Shown here: piece by piece, positions 1 through 6,231 of the stretch | Numbering within the stretch: position 1 is the first letter of the stretch | Layout: the number at the start of each line of letters is the position of its first letter | NCBI GenBank assembly: GCA_947458895.1 | Contig: CANHBY010000075.1 | Coordinates: 1 to 6,575 of the forward strand | Direction of reading: 5' to 3' | From: Burkholderiales bacterium | GTDB lineage: Bacteria > Pseudomonadota > Gammaproteobacteria > Burkholderiales > Burkholderiaceae_C | Length of the DNA stretch: 6,575 nt | Notes under the pieces: generated by a model | Database searches by the model: none | The model's input: the letters and a program-made list of their open reading frames with translations, nothing else | Told to the model about the DNA's origin: nothing | Program-made: the position numbers and the translations under genes

Positions 1-94
1 GGGCAGCGCTGCGGTGTGCTGGCAAGGCGCGACAACGCGGCGGGCTCGTGCCCGCAAGGCGGAGCAACGCCGCCAGCGCGCCGCAGTGCTGCCC
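1..94. repeat. 94-bp imperfect palindrome at the window edge
   Basis: Positions 1-23 pair with 72-94. The outer 14 bases (GGGCAGCGCTGCGG against CCGCAGTGCTGCCC) differ from perfect only by one G-T pair, and the next nine pair with two G-T pairs. A perfect inner hairpin, GCGGGC-tcgt-GCCCGC at 40-55, has exactly the same centre (47.5). The stretches between the two stems do not pair. Instead 22-40 and 54-72 are near-direct repeats (GCAAGGCG, three variable bases, CAACGC). The element lies about 130 bp past the znuB stop and may continue outside the window. It could end or stabilise the znu transcript, but no T-run is visible on either side inside the window, so it is not a standard intrinsic terminator. 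A dispersed repeat element is another possibility. Positions 95-221 hold no gene or terminator that I can recognise. Confidence 0.6.
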
Positions 95-221
95 AATCGG
101 GTGCGTAGCGCTTTCACCCAAAAGGTGAGGGGGTTCGTGTGCGAAATTCTGAGCGTTCATCAGGTTCTGCCAGCGGAAGTAAGCGGTCAACTGCGGTTTT
201 TAGGTTCAATGGTTAGAAGTG

Positions 222-1097
222 TCAGCCCACGCGATGAGCCCTCAAGGCCCACCAACGACTGAGCCAGCTGTCGTAGCGCCCGATCAGCAACGAGGCCACA
301 TAAAACCCACCCGCCGTGAGCACGATGCAAGGCCCGCTGGGCAGTGAGCCGTGGTAAGAAATCAGCAGCCCACAGAGTGAACTCACCGTGGCGAGCAAGC
401 CGGCAACCGCCGAGAGCCAAGCCACGTCCTGCACCCAAAACCTCGCGGTGATGGCCGGCAGCATCATCAGGCCCACCGCCATCATGGTGCCCAGGGCCTG
501 AAAACCCGCCACCAAGTTGAGAACCACCAGCATCAAAAAGACCAAATGGGCGGCTGCGCCAGGCCCACCGGCCGCGCGAAGGAAGCCTGGGTCAAAGCAC
601 TCGAGAATCAAAGGCCTGTAGATCACAGCCAAAACGATCAGGGTGATGCTGCTCACCCCGGCCACGCTCATCAGGGTCGCCTCATCAACCGCCAAGGCGC
701 TGCCGAAGAGCAAGTGCAACAGATCGACCGGCGTGCCGTGTGCCGACACAATGAGCACCCCAGCGGCCAGCGCGATCAGATAGAACCCAGCAAAACTGGC
801 GTCCTCTTTTTGACTTGTCACACGGCTCATCCAGCCAGCCAAGAGCGCCACACCCAATGCGGCGATGAAGGCCCCGACGCCCATGGCCCCCAAAGAAAAC
901 CCCGCCAACGCAAAGCCAATCGCCGCGCCAGGCAACAAGGCATGAGACATCGCATCGCCCATCAAGCTCATTCTTCTCAGAACCAGCAGGGTACCCAGTG
1001 GCGCACCGCCCAGGCTCAACGCCAGGCAGGCGATCAAAGAGCGCCGCATGAAGCCGAACTCCAGAAAGGGTTGGAAGAGCAGTTCCGAGGGGGTCAT
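222..1097 (-). CDS. znuB: Zinc/manganese ABC transporter permease (ZnuB-like)
   Basis: This 291-residue polytopic inner-membrane protein belongs to the ABC-3 permease family, which carries Zn2+ or Mn2+ across the membrane using the partner ATPase. Most of the sequence is hydrophobic helices separated by short loops, and the length is normal for the family. The family-typical segment RRMSLMGDAMSHALLPG (residues 41-57) follows the first helix, and AVGLMMLPAITA (207-218) lies in a late helix; both are typical of ZnuB/MntB proteins. The ATG at 1097 is the first in-frame start after the znuC stop, with 33 nt between the genes. No strong Shine-Dalgarno sequence is visible, so translation may depend on ribosomes leaving znuC. 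Zinc is inferred from the neighbouring Zur-like regulator; manganese cannot be excluded from this sequence alone. No znuA follows within the window. Confidence 0.93.
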   Translation of the reverse strand: MTPSELLFQPFLEFGFMRRSLIACLALSLGGAPLGTLLVLRRMSLMGDAMSHALLPGAAIGFALAGFSLGAMGVGAFIAALGVALLAGWMSRVTSQKEDASFAGFYLIALAAGVLIVSAHGTPVDLLHLLFGSALAVDEATLMSVAGVSSITLIVLAVIYRPLILECFDPGFLRAAGGPGAAAHLVFLMLVVLNLVAGFQALGTMMAVGLMMLPAITARFWVQDVAWLSAVAGLLATVSSLCGLLISYHGSLPSGPCIVLTAGGFYVASLLIGRYDSWLSRWWALRAHRVG

Positions 1098-1130
1098 GTC
1101 TTGCTTGTCGAGGTAGAGGAAGCGGTTGTT

Positions 1131-1898
1131 CTATGAATTTGTGTTGTGATCGACCGGTGCGGGTCGATCACAAGGCGCTGCGTTTTCATCCCAGTGCGAG
1201 GCAACCTGCCGGGCTCGAGCCAGGTTGTCAGGCGTCAAGACCGACTCTGTAGCCCCCCAGTCAATGGCCTCCCGGGCCAGCAGCAGGGTCTGAGGAAAGT
1301 GGGCTCGAACCTGTGCCAGATCGTGCAACACGGCCACAACCGTTCGGCCCTGGGCATGCCACTGTTTGACCACTGAGAGCAGGTCGTCGCTGGTCTGGGC
1401 GTCGATGGCATTGAAGGGCTCATCGAGCAAGATCACCTGAGCGTCTTGCACCAGGAGCCGCGCGAACAAAACGCGCTGAAACTGCCCCACTGACAACTCG
1501 CCCATCAAACGGTTTTCGAAGTGTGCCAAACCCACCACATCGAGAGCCGCCAGCGCTTGGCGTCGTTGCTCAGGCATAGCGCCTCGCCATGAACGCAGCG
1601 AGCGCCAAGCCCCCATTTGAACTACTTCCAGGACGCGCAGCGGAAAGCTGCGGTCGATCTGAGCTTGTTGAGGGAGGTAGCCAATGTTGCCTCGAAGTTC
1701 TTTGGCGTAGGTGACCTCTCCAGTGGTGGGGGGGAGCCGGCCGACCAGGGCCTCCAGCAGGCTGCTCTTGCCCGCGCCGTTGGGGCCCACAATGGCCGTC
1801 AGGGAGCCTTGCCGCACCACACCGCTGAGGTGATGAACCACCGGGTGTCGGTGGTGCGTCAGGGTGAGGTTATGGATGGATACAGCGCCGGTTTGCAT
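1131..1898 (-). CDS. znuC: Zinc ABC transporter ATP-binding protein (ZnuC-like)
   Basis: This is the cytoplasmic ATPase that drives the permease encoded next to it. Numbered from the chosen ATG, the 255-residue protein has a Walker A motif GPNGAGKSS at 38-46, Q-loop Gln77 in YLPQQ, the ABC signature LSVGQ at 135-139, Walker B VILLDEP at 155-161 and the switch histidine His192 in VLHDL. All are intact, so it should hydrolyse ATP. An in-frame ATG exists 45 nt upstream (1943), but that start would overlap the preceding gene and add a non-conserved MAGSGLGL-type extension. The start at 1898 leaves an 11-nt gap after the upstream stop and puts the protein at normal ZnuC length. The ribosome site is weak (GAAGA formed around the upstream TGA), consistent with coupled translation. 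Residues 14-23 are His-rich (HHRHPVVHH), and the 3' end carries a perfect hairpin at 1144-1173. Confidence 0.93.
   Translation of the reverse strand: MQTGAVSIHNLTLTHHRHPVVHHLSGVVRQGSLTAIVGPNGAGKSSLLEALVGRLPPTTGEVTYAKELRGNIGYLPQQAQIDRSFPLRVLEVVQMGAWRSLRSWRGAMPEQRRQALAALDVVGLAHFENRLMGELSVGQFQRVLFARLLVQDAQVILLDEPFNAIDAQTSDDLLSVVKQWHAQGRTVVAVLHDLAQVRAHFPQTLLLAREAIDWGATESVLTPDNLARARQVASHWDENAAPCDRPAPVDHNTNS
1144..1173 (-). other. Perfect 12-bp hairpin in the 3' end of znuC
   Basis: TTGTGATCGACC (1144-1155) and GGTCGATCACAA (1162-1173) are exact reverse complements around a 6-nt loop. The structure sits inside the last codons of znuC (encoding about CDRPAPVDHN), 10 nt before the stop codon, and 46 nt before the znuB start. 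No T-run follows on the minus strand, so it does not look like an intrinsic terminator. An mRNA-stability or processing element that sets the znuC/znuB ratio is the simplest reading. A protein-binding palindrome is possible, and chance within coding sequence cannot be excluded. Confidence 0.55.
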
Positions 1899-1909
1899 GT
1901 TGTCATTCT

Positions 1910-2098
1910 TCAGGGATTCAAGGCCCAGGCCACTGCCAGCCACAACAGGCCCAGCAGGATGAGCACCCCATAGAGACGCTGCGCGGTGCTGGCCAACAGC
2001 AGGCTGGGCACGCCCAAACGAGAAGGCTGTGACGTAGCCCTGCTGTCGTCTTCTTGCCGGTGGGTGTGTGCGTGTTCGTGGTGGTCAGCGTGTTTCAT
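1910..2098 (-). CDS. Small His-rich single-helix membrane protein in the zur-znu operon
   Basis: I do not recognise a named family. The 62-residue product begins MKHADHHEHAHTHR, with His at positions 3, 6, 7, 9, 11 and 13, followed by a polar linker (about 15-30) and a hydrophobic segment from about 43 to 60 (YGVLILLGLLWLAVAWAL) that should span the membrane once. Its ATG overlaps the zur stop as ATGA, a classic coupling arrangement, and the next gene, znuC, starts 11 nt after its TGA. An in-frame ATG further upstream (2137) would lie deep inside zur and is less likely. Real coding status is supported by the exact overlap, the operon position and the coherent His-tail plus helix layout. The metal-binding role is inference: the His cluster could hold Zn2+ or other divalent ions and serve as a buffer, chaperone or sensor beside the ZnuBC transporter. 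No Cys residues are present. Confidence 0.75.
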   Translation of the reverse strand: MKHADHHEHAHTHRQEDDSRATSQPSRLGVPSLLLASTAQRLYGVLILLGLLWLAVAWALNP

Positions 2099-2523
2099 CG
2101 GGCGGCGGGTTGAGATCGTGGTGCGCAGTTGGCGCAACGGCCATGCAGGGTCAGGTCATGACTCTCGACTTGAAAGCCCTTGGGCGCAAAGCGTTCCATA
2201 TGGCCAGGACACCCCTGAATCGGAAATACCTGCTCGCAGAGCACGCAGTGAAAATGATGATGGTGTGTGTCGTTGTGCGTATCTGCCCTGGCTGAGGGGC
2301 TGCGCACATCGGCTGCCTCGAAGCGAGCCGGTTGACCGGGCAGCTCGACCTTGTGAATTCGCTGCTCACCTACCAAGGCCTTGAGTTGCCGATACACCGT
2401 TGAGAGGTTCAGGGTAGGCACCTCTTCCTGAGCCAAAGACTGAATCTCCGCTGGGTGTAAAGACCGGCCGCTGTGTGCCAGTGCGTGAAGCACCGCTCGC
2501 TTTTGGCGCGTCATTCGTTCCAT
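2095..2523 (-). CDS. zur: Fur-family transcriptional regulator, probably Zur
   Basis: This 142-residue Fur-superfamily repressor has an N-terminal winged-helix domain with the recognition helix around STVYRQLKAL (41-50), and a C-terminal dimerisation and metal domain. The His-rich motif HHHHFHC (87-93) opens a CxxC pair (C93, C96), and a second CxxC pair (C130, C133) lies near the end. The two Cys pairs match the structural zinc site of Fur, Zur and PerR proteins. Assignment to Zur rests on its place at the head of an operon with znuC and znuB, not on a residue that excludes Fur, PerR or Mur. The ATG at 2523 gives the common MERMTRQ start; another ATG lies at 2514, and neither has a clear Shine-Dalgarno sequence. 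It probably represses its own operon through the palindrome at 2583-2598. The stop codon overlaps the next start (ATGA), so the following small protein is likely coupled to it. Confidence 0.9.
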   Translation of the reverse strand: MERMTRQKRAVLHALAHSGRSLHPAEIQSLAQEEVPTLNLSTVYRQLKALVGEQRIHKVELPGQPARFEAADVRSPSARADTHNDTHHHHFHCVLCEQVFPIQGCPGHMERFAPKGFQVESHDLTLHGRCANCAPRSQPAAR

Positions 2524-2582
2524 GGTGATGGCAGGCTGCGCAGGAGCAGTGGAGTGAGGTATGGCCTGCAGTGTAACGTATT

Positions 2583-2598
2583 TGCAAATGCATTTGCA
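2583..2598. promoter_or_regulatory. Candidate Zur operator in front of the zur-znu operon
   Basis: TGCAAATGCATTTGCA is a perfect 16-bp palindrome in the 82-bp gap between the murI stop and the zur start, 60-75 nt before the zur ATG. An overlapping palindrome ATTTGCAAAT (2580-2589) and an extra CATTTGC copy (2597-2603) extend it into a cluster of half-sites. Fur-family repressors bind AT-rich palindromes of this size, and self-regulation of zur operons is common. The match to a known Zur consensus for this group was not checked. A weak -10-like TACACT (minus strand, 2575-2570) lies just downstream, without a good -35, so the exact promoter is uncertain but would be covered by this operator. 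Confidence 0.6.
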
Positions 2599-2605
2599 TT
2601 TGCGA

Positions 2606-3436
2606 CTAGACTGAGATTTTTCTTGCTGTCTGAGTCAAGCCGAGCCAGGTCTGAGCAATGTGCTGGAGCTGTTCCTCGTGCCCTGTGGTGAGCAGTTCGA
2701 TGCTTGGGGCAACTTGTGTTTCGGCCGTCGAGCCCTTGCTCGTTGGCGCGTTCAGCAACCTGGTCGCCTGTTTGGCGACCGCCTCAGCAGTGTCGATGAT
2801 GCGCACCCCATACCCCAGCTGCTCTGCGATCTGGTCATGGACAAAAGCGTAGTGCGTGCATCCGAGCACCACGGTGTCCGCGTCCTTGTCGCGGAGCTGA
2901 GCGCAGTATTGGTCCAGTAAGCGTTTAACTTCGACGGACTGAAGATCACCCTGCTCAATGGCCAGAGCCAAGCCGGGGCAGGGTTGTGCAATGACTTGTG
3001 CTGCTGAGGCATGTGCTAGCACCAAAGCCTGAAAACGAGGGTGACGCAGGGTGGCTGTGGTGGCCATCACCCCGATGCGCTTGTTAATCGACGCGGCCAC
3101 CGCGGGCTTTACGCCGGGCTCAACCCCGATCAGCGGAACCTTGGGCCATTCGGTGCGAAGCTGTTGCACAGCCACGGCGGTGGCTGTGTTGCAGGCAATG
3201 ACGATGCCTTGGCAGCCGCCTGCTTGTAGCAAGTGCTGGGTGATGCGGCGTGATCGGTCGAGCACGTAGTCATCAAGGCGCTCGCCGTAGGGTGCGTGCC
3301 CAGAGTCGGCAAAATAGATGAAGTGCGCCTGAGGCATCCACAGGCGCAAAGACTTCAAAACAGACAACCCACCCACACCGGAATCAAAAACGCCGATGAT
3401 GTTGGAAGGAGCCTGGTACTCCGATGGGCGGGTCAT
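2606..3436 (-). CDS. murI: Glutamate racemase
   Basis: MurI interconverts L- and D-glutamate in the cytoplasm by a cofactor-independent two-base mechanism, supplying D-Glu for peptidoglycan. The 276-residue protein has normal length and all signature segments: GVFDSGVGGLSV (15-26, with Asp18 and Ser19), ADSGHAPYGER (43-53), CNTATAVA with catalytic Cys82, and GCTHYAF with the second catalytic Cys193 and His195. Nothing suggests loss of function. Its ATG overlaps the stop of the upstream NRPS gene in TGATG, and no Shine-Dalgarno sequence is evident, so its translation is probably coupled to that gene unless a separate promoter lies inside the NRPS 3' end. No intrinsic terminator is visible in the 82 bp after its stop, so read-through into zur is possible. 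It is most likely the housekeeping enzyme; a dedicated role in peptide synthesis would need evidence not present here. Confidence 0.96.
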   Translation of the reverse strand: MTRPSEYQAPSNIIGVFDSGVGGLSVLKSLRLWMPQAHFIYFADSGHAPYGERLDDYVLDRSRRITQHLLQAGGCQGIVIACNTATAVAVQQLRTEWPKVPLIGVEPGVKPAVAASINKRIGVMATTATLRHPRFQALVLAHASAAQVIAQPCPGLALAIEQGDLQSVEVKRLLDQYCAQLRDKDADTVVLGCTHYAFVHDQIAEQLGYGVRIIDTAEAVAKQATRLLNAPTSKGSTAETQVAPSIELLTTGHEEQLQHIAQTWLGLTQTARKISV

Positions 3437-6231
3437 CAGGCAGCGTTGACAAGCTCACACTGGCCGGATGCCCCAGCAAGCTGGCTTTGATCGATGCATT
3501 CCTGAAGTGCGAGGGCCAAGGTGTCAACGCAGGGCGGCTGCAGCATAGAGCTGTGGCCCCCGGGCGCGTCGATGGTCACCACTTTACCTCTCACGCGTCG
3601 GCCCCAGCCAAACAAGGGGTCTGAGTAGGCCTCGAGGAAAGTTTCATCTGCAGGCGTGCCGTCGCCTTGCGTGGCCCTGAACAGATGAAGTGTGCCCTTG
3701 AAGATGGCGTCGTGCGAGTGGGACATTTCGGCGTAAAAGTAAATTTGGCGAACGCTCAATTGGCGCAAAAATGCAGGCGGTTGACGACCCCGGTCAAGAT
3801 GCCAACGCAGCAGCGAAACGAATGCCGTGGTGCGGATTTTTTGCCACAGAGCTCGGCCCTCGTAGGCTACCAGGTTGCCCACTTTGCTCAAGGTGCTGCC
3901 AATGAACTGCATCGACGAATGGCCTGAGTTGGGTGCAAAGACGCTCTTGATGCTTGCGGTGAAGCGGCTCAGGCGCTGCTTCGAAACGTGCATTGCGCGA
4001 GGCCGGGCTCGGCCGTCTGCAGCATCCAGCAGGGCCAGCATGGCAACGCTTTCTCCTTGGACCTGCAGCAGGCAGGCCACCTCGAAGGCGATGACCCCGC
4101 CAGCGCAAAGCCCTGAGAGCATGTAGGGCCCACGAGCCTGAATGCTGCGGATTTTTTCAACCTGAAATGAGGCTATCTCGGACACCCGAGTGTGCACCAT
4201 GGCAAATCCGTCCGTGCTAAGGGGGGCGAGCCCGTAGATGGGGTGCTCAGGGTTCAGTGCCTTGGCGAGCTTACGGTAGAGCATGGTGTCGCCATCGCCG
4301 TCATGGATGAAGAAAATGGGTGTGCGATTCCCGCCGCTGCGCAGGCAGATGACCGAGTCCTCAGTGAGTGGCGCCGCGATTCGCTCCGCTAAGAGCGCCA
4401 CGGTGGGGGCTTCCAACAGGGTTCTGAGGGTGAACTGCTGCCCATGTTCTCGGTTGATTTGGCTGATCAAACGCGCAGCCAGCAGCGAGTCTCCGCCCAC
4501 AGCGAAAAAATCGTCATCCGGGCCCATCGAGCCGATCTTCAGGATCTTGCACATGGCCCGGGCGACTGTGTGCTGCGTCTCACTGAGGGGGTCTTTCGGG
4601 GCGTTGGCCGCAAGCGGTTCAGGCTTGAGGAGCTTGGGTTTTTGGAAGGGCGATGGCAATGATTTGCGGTCGATTTTGCCGTTGGGCAGCAGCGGCAACG
4701 CAGTCAGCAGCACCCAGTTGTGGGGCAGCATGTAGTCTGGCAGTTGGTGTCGCAGTGCTTCTTTGAGTGCTGATTCGTTCAACGTCGAGCCTGCAGCTGG
4801 CACCACATAGGCTACAAGCCGCACATCCGAAGGCCCGTCTTCGATGGGCATGACCACATTGCGAGCCACCCCTGGCACGCGGGATAGAACGGACTCAATT
4901 TCGCCCAGTTCGATGCGATGGCCGCGGATCTTCACCTGGTGGTCCATGCGGCCGAGGTGATCAAGAGTGCCATCTTCCCGCCAGCGTGCCAGATCACCGG
5001 TACGGTACAGCCGAGCCTGGGGATCATTCGGCCTGAAGGGGTCGTTCACAAATCGCTCTTGAGTGAGCTGGGGGCGGTTCAGGTAGCCCATGGCGACGCC
5101 CAGGCCACCAAGCCACAGCTCGCCCGCTTGGCCCACGGCAACCGGATGCATGAACTCGTCCAACACCCAAGCCTGGGTGTTGTCGATCGGGCGCCCGATG
5201 GTCACGGGGTTCTGGGCATTGGAGATGTGCGCCAGAGTCGACCAAACGGTTGTTTCAGTGGGGCCATACATGTTCCAGAGTTGAGCACCCCATTTTAGAA
5301 GGCGCTCAGCCAAAGAAGGCAGCATGGGTTCGCCACCACACAGCATCCGAAGCGTACTGGGTGCTTGCCAACCAGCCTCGAGCATGAGCTGCCAGGTGGT
5401 GGGCGTGGCCTGCATCAAAGAGATTGCGTGCTCCTTGACCAGGCCGGCCAGGGCATGTCCGTCGATGGTGTCTTCACGTTGAGCCAAGATCACCTGAGCA
5501 CCTACCGTCAGGGGTGCAAAGAGCTCCAGTACAGCGATGTCGAAGGACAGGGTGGTCACGGCGAGAAGCCTGTCAGTCGCCGTGAAGCCAGGCTCCCGGC
5601 ACATGCTGGTGATGAAATTGCAGACCGCACGATGTGGCAACACAACGCCCTTGGGTTGGCCTGTGGAGCCTGAGGTGTAGATCACATAGGCTGGCGCGGC
5701 GTGGCTGGGGCCTTGAATCAAAGGGAGCGGAGTGGACGAAGTGGCCTCAATCTCAGCTGCATCTTCGTCCAGCCGGAGCTGCCGATCGCGCGGCAGCTTG
5801 GTCAAGGCGGCATGTTTTGATTCGGTGACGATCAGGCTGATGTGTGCGTCCTCGGCCATGTAGCGTAGGCGCTCTGGCGGAAAGACAGGGTCCAGGGGGA
5901 CATAAGCTGCCCCGGTTTGCCACACACCCAGCAGCACCGGGATGAGATCCAGGCCGCGCTCTACACACACACCCACCAGTTGGCCCGGGCCCACTCCCCG
6001 ATGCCGAAGCGCATGGGCGAAGCGGTTGGCACGAACCATCATTTGCCCATAGGTCAGCGACTCGGCCTTGGCTGTGATGGCGATCGCTGAAGGGGTGGCT
6101 TGGGCCTGGCGGGCAATCCATTGTTCGAGCCGAGCATCTTCTGGCAGGGGCCGGTCGGTGGCATTCCAGGCCAACACGAGAGCATGTACGGATTGGAGCA
6201 TAAGGGCAAGACTGAGGAGTGCGGTATTCAC
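3436..6231 (-). CDS. Stand-alone NRPS module: adenylation - carrier protein - thioesterase
   Basis: This 931-residue protein activates an amino acid as its adenylate, loads it on a phosphopantetheine arm and releases it through a thioesterase. Adenylation domain, about 31-525: A3 YTSGSTGQPKGV (185-196), A5 NMYGPTETT (320-328), A7 YRTGDL (409-414), A8 GRMDHQVKIRGHRIELGEIE (427-446) and A10 with catalytic Lys519. Carrier domain, about 550-620: GGDSL with attachment Ser582. Thioesterase, about 637-912: nucleophile Cys709 in SGLCAGG, Asp736 in LLDAAD, His893 in GGHSSM. My alignment to the GrsA pocket gives DILQLGMVWK, close to the glycine code DILQLGLIWK as I recall it. There is no condensation domain, yet residues 20-30 (LAWNATDRPLP) are a typical condensation-to-adenylation linker, suggesting a lost upstream part. 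The start is uncertain: a GTG at 6231 with a weak ribosome site, or the ATG at 6201. The open frame begins after a TGA at 6300-6298. The product is unknown. Confidence 0.9.
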   Translation of the reverse strand: MNTALLSLALMLQSVHALVLAWNATDRPLPEDARLEQWIARQAQATPSAIAITAKAESLTYGQMMVRANRFAHALRHRGVGPGQLVGVCVERGLDLIPVLLGVWQTGAAYVPLDPVFPPERLRYMAEDAHISLIVTESKHAALTKLPRDRQLRLDEDAAEIEATSSTPLPLIQGPSHAAPAYVIYTSGSTGQPKGVVLPHRAVCNFITSMCREPGFTATDRLLAVTTLSFDIAVLELFAPLTVGAQVILAQREDTIDGHALAGLVKEHAISLMQATPTTWQLMLEAGWQAPSTLRMLCGGEPMLPSLAERLLKWGAQLWNMYGPTETTVWSTLAHISNAQNPVTIGRPIDNTQAWVLDEFMHPVAVGQAGELWLGGLGVAMGYLNRPQLTQERFVNDPFRPNDPQARLYRTGDLARWREDGTLDHLGRMDHQVKIRGHRIELGEIESVLSRVPGVARNVVMPIEDGPSDVRLVAYVVPAAGSTLNESALKEALRHQLPDYMLPHNWVLLTALPLLPNGKIDRKSLPSPFQKPKLLKPEPLAANAPKDPLSETQHTVARAMCKILKIGSMGPDDDFFAVGGDSLLAARLISQINREHGQQFTLRTLLEAPTVALLAERIAAPLTEDSVICLRSGGNRTPIFFIHDGDGDTMLYRKLAKALNPEHPIYGLAPLSTDGFAMVHTRVSEIASFQVEKIRSIQARGPYMLSGLCAGGVIAFEVACLLQVQGESVAMLALLDAADGRARPRAMHVSKQRLSRFTASIKSVFAPNSGHSSMQFIGSTLSKVGNLVAYEGRALWQKIRTTAFVSLLRWHLDRGRQPPAFLRQLSVRQIYFYAEMSHSHDAIFKGTLHLFRATQGDGTPADETFLEAYSDPLFGWGRRVRGKVVTIDAPGGHSSMLQPPCVDTLALALQECIDQSQLAGASGQCELVNAA

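Noticed and set aside
114..128. TCACC-caaaa-GGTGA hairpin downstream of znuB as a terminator
   Set aside because: The stem is only five base pairs and no T-run follows on the minus strand, so it is too weak to call.
546..1136. 196-codon open frame on the plus strand opposite znuB
   Set aside because: It lies antisense to a well-supported permease gene, has a low-complexity Gln/Arg/His-rich composition and no recognisable motif. This is the usual shadow of a GC-rich coding strand.
2524..2605. Intrinsic terminator after murI
   Set aside because: The palindrome here has an AT-rich core and no following T-run on the minus strand, so it fits an operator better than a terminator.
3167..3188. 9-bp perfect hairpin CACAGCCAC-ggcg-GTGGCTGTG inside murI
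   Set aside because: It falls on the conserved TATAVAV codons after the catalytic Cys, where repeated Ala and Val codons easily produce complementarity. It has no T-run and no boundary position.
3544..3922. GHSSM occurs twice in the thioesterase region (residues 770-774 and 892-896)
   Set aside because: Only the second copy fits the catalytic His position. The first lies in the variable lid region, and the flanking residues do not suggest a duplication.
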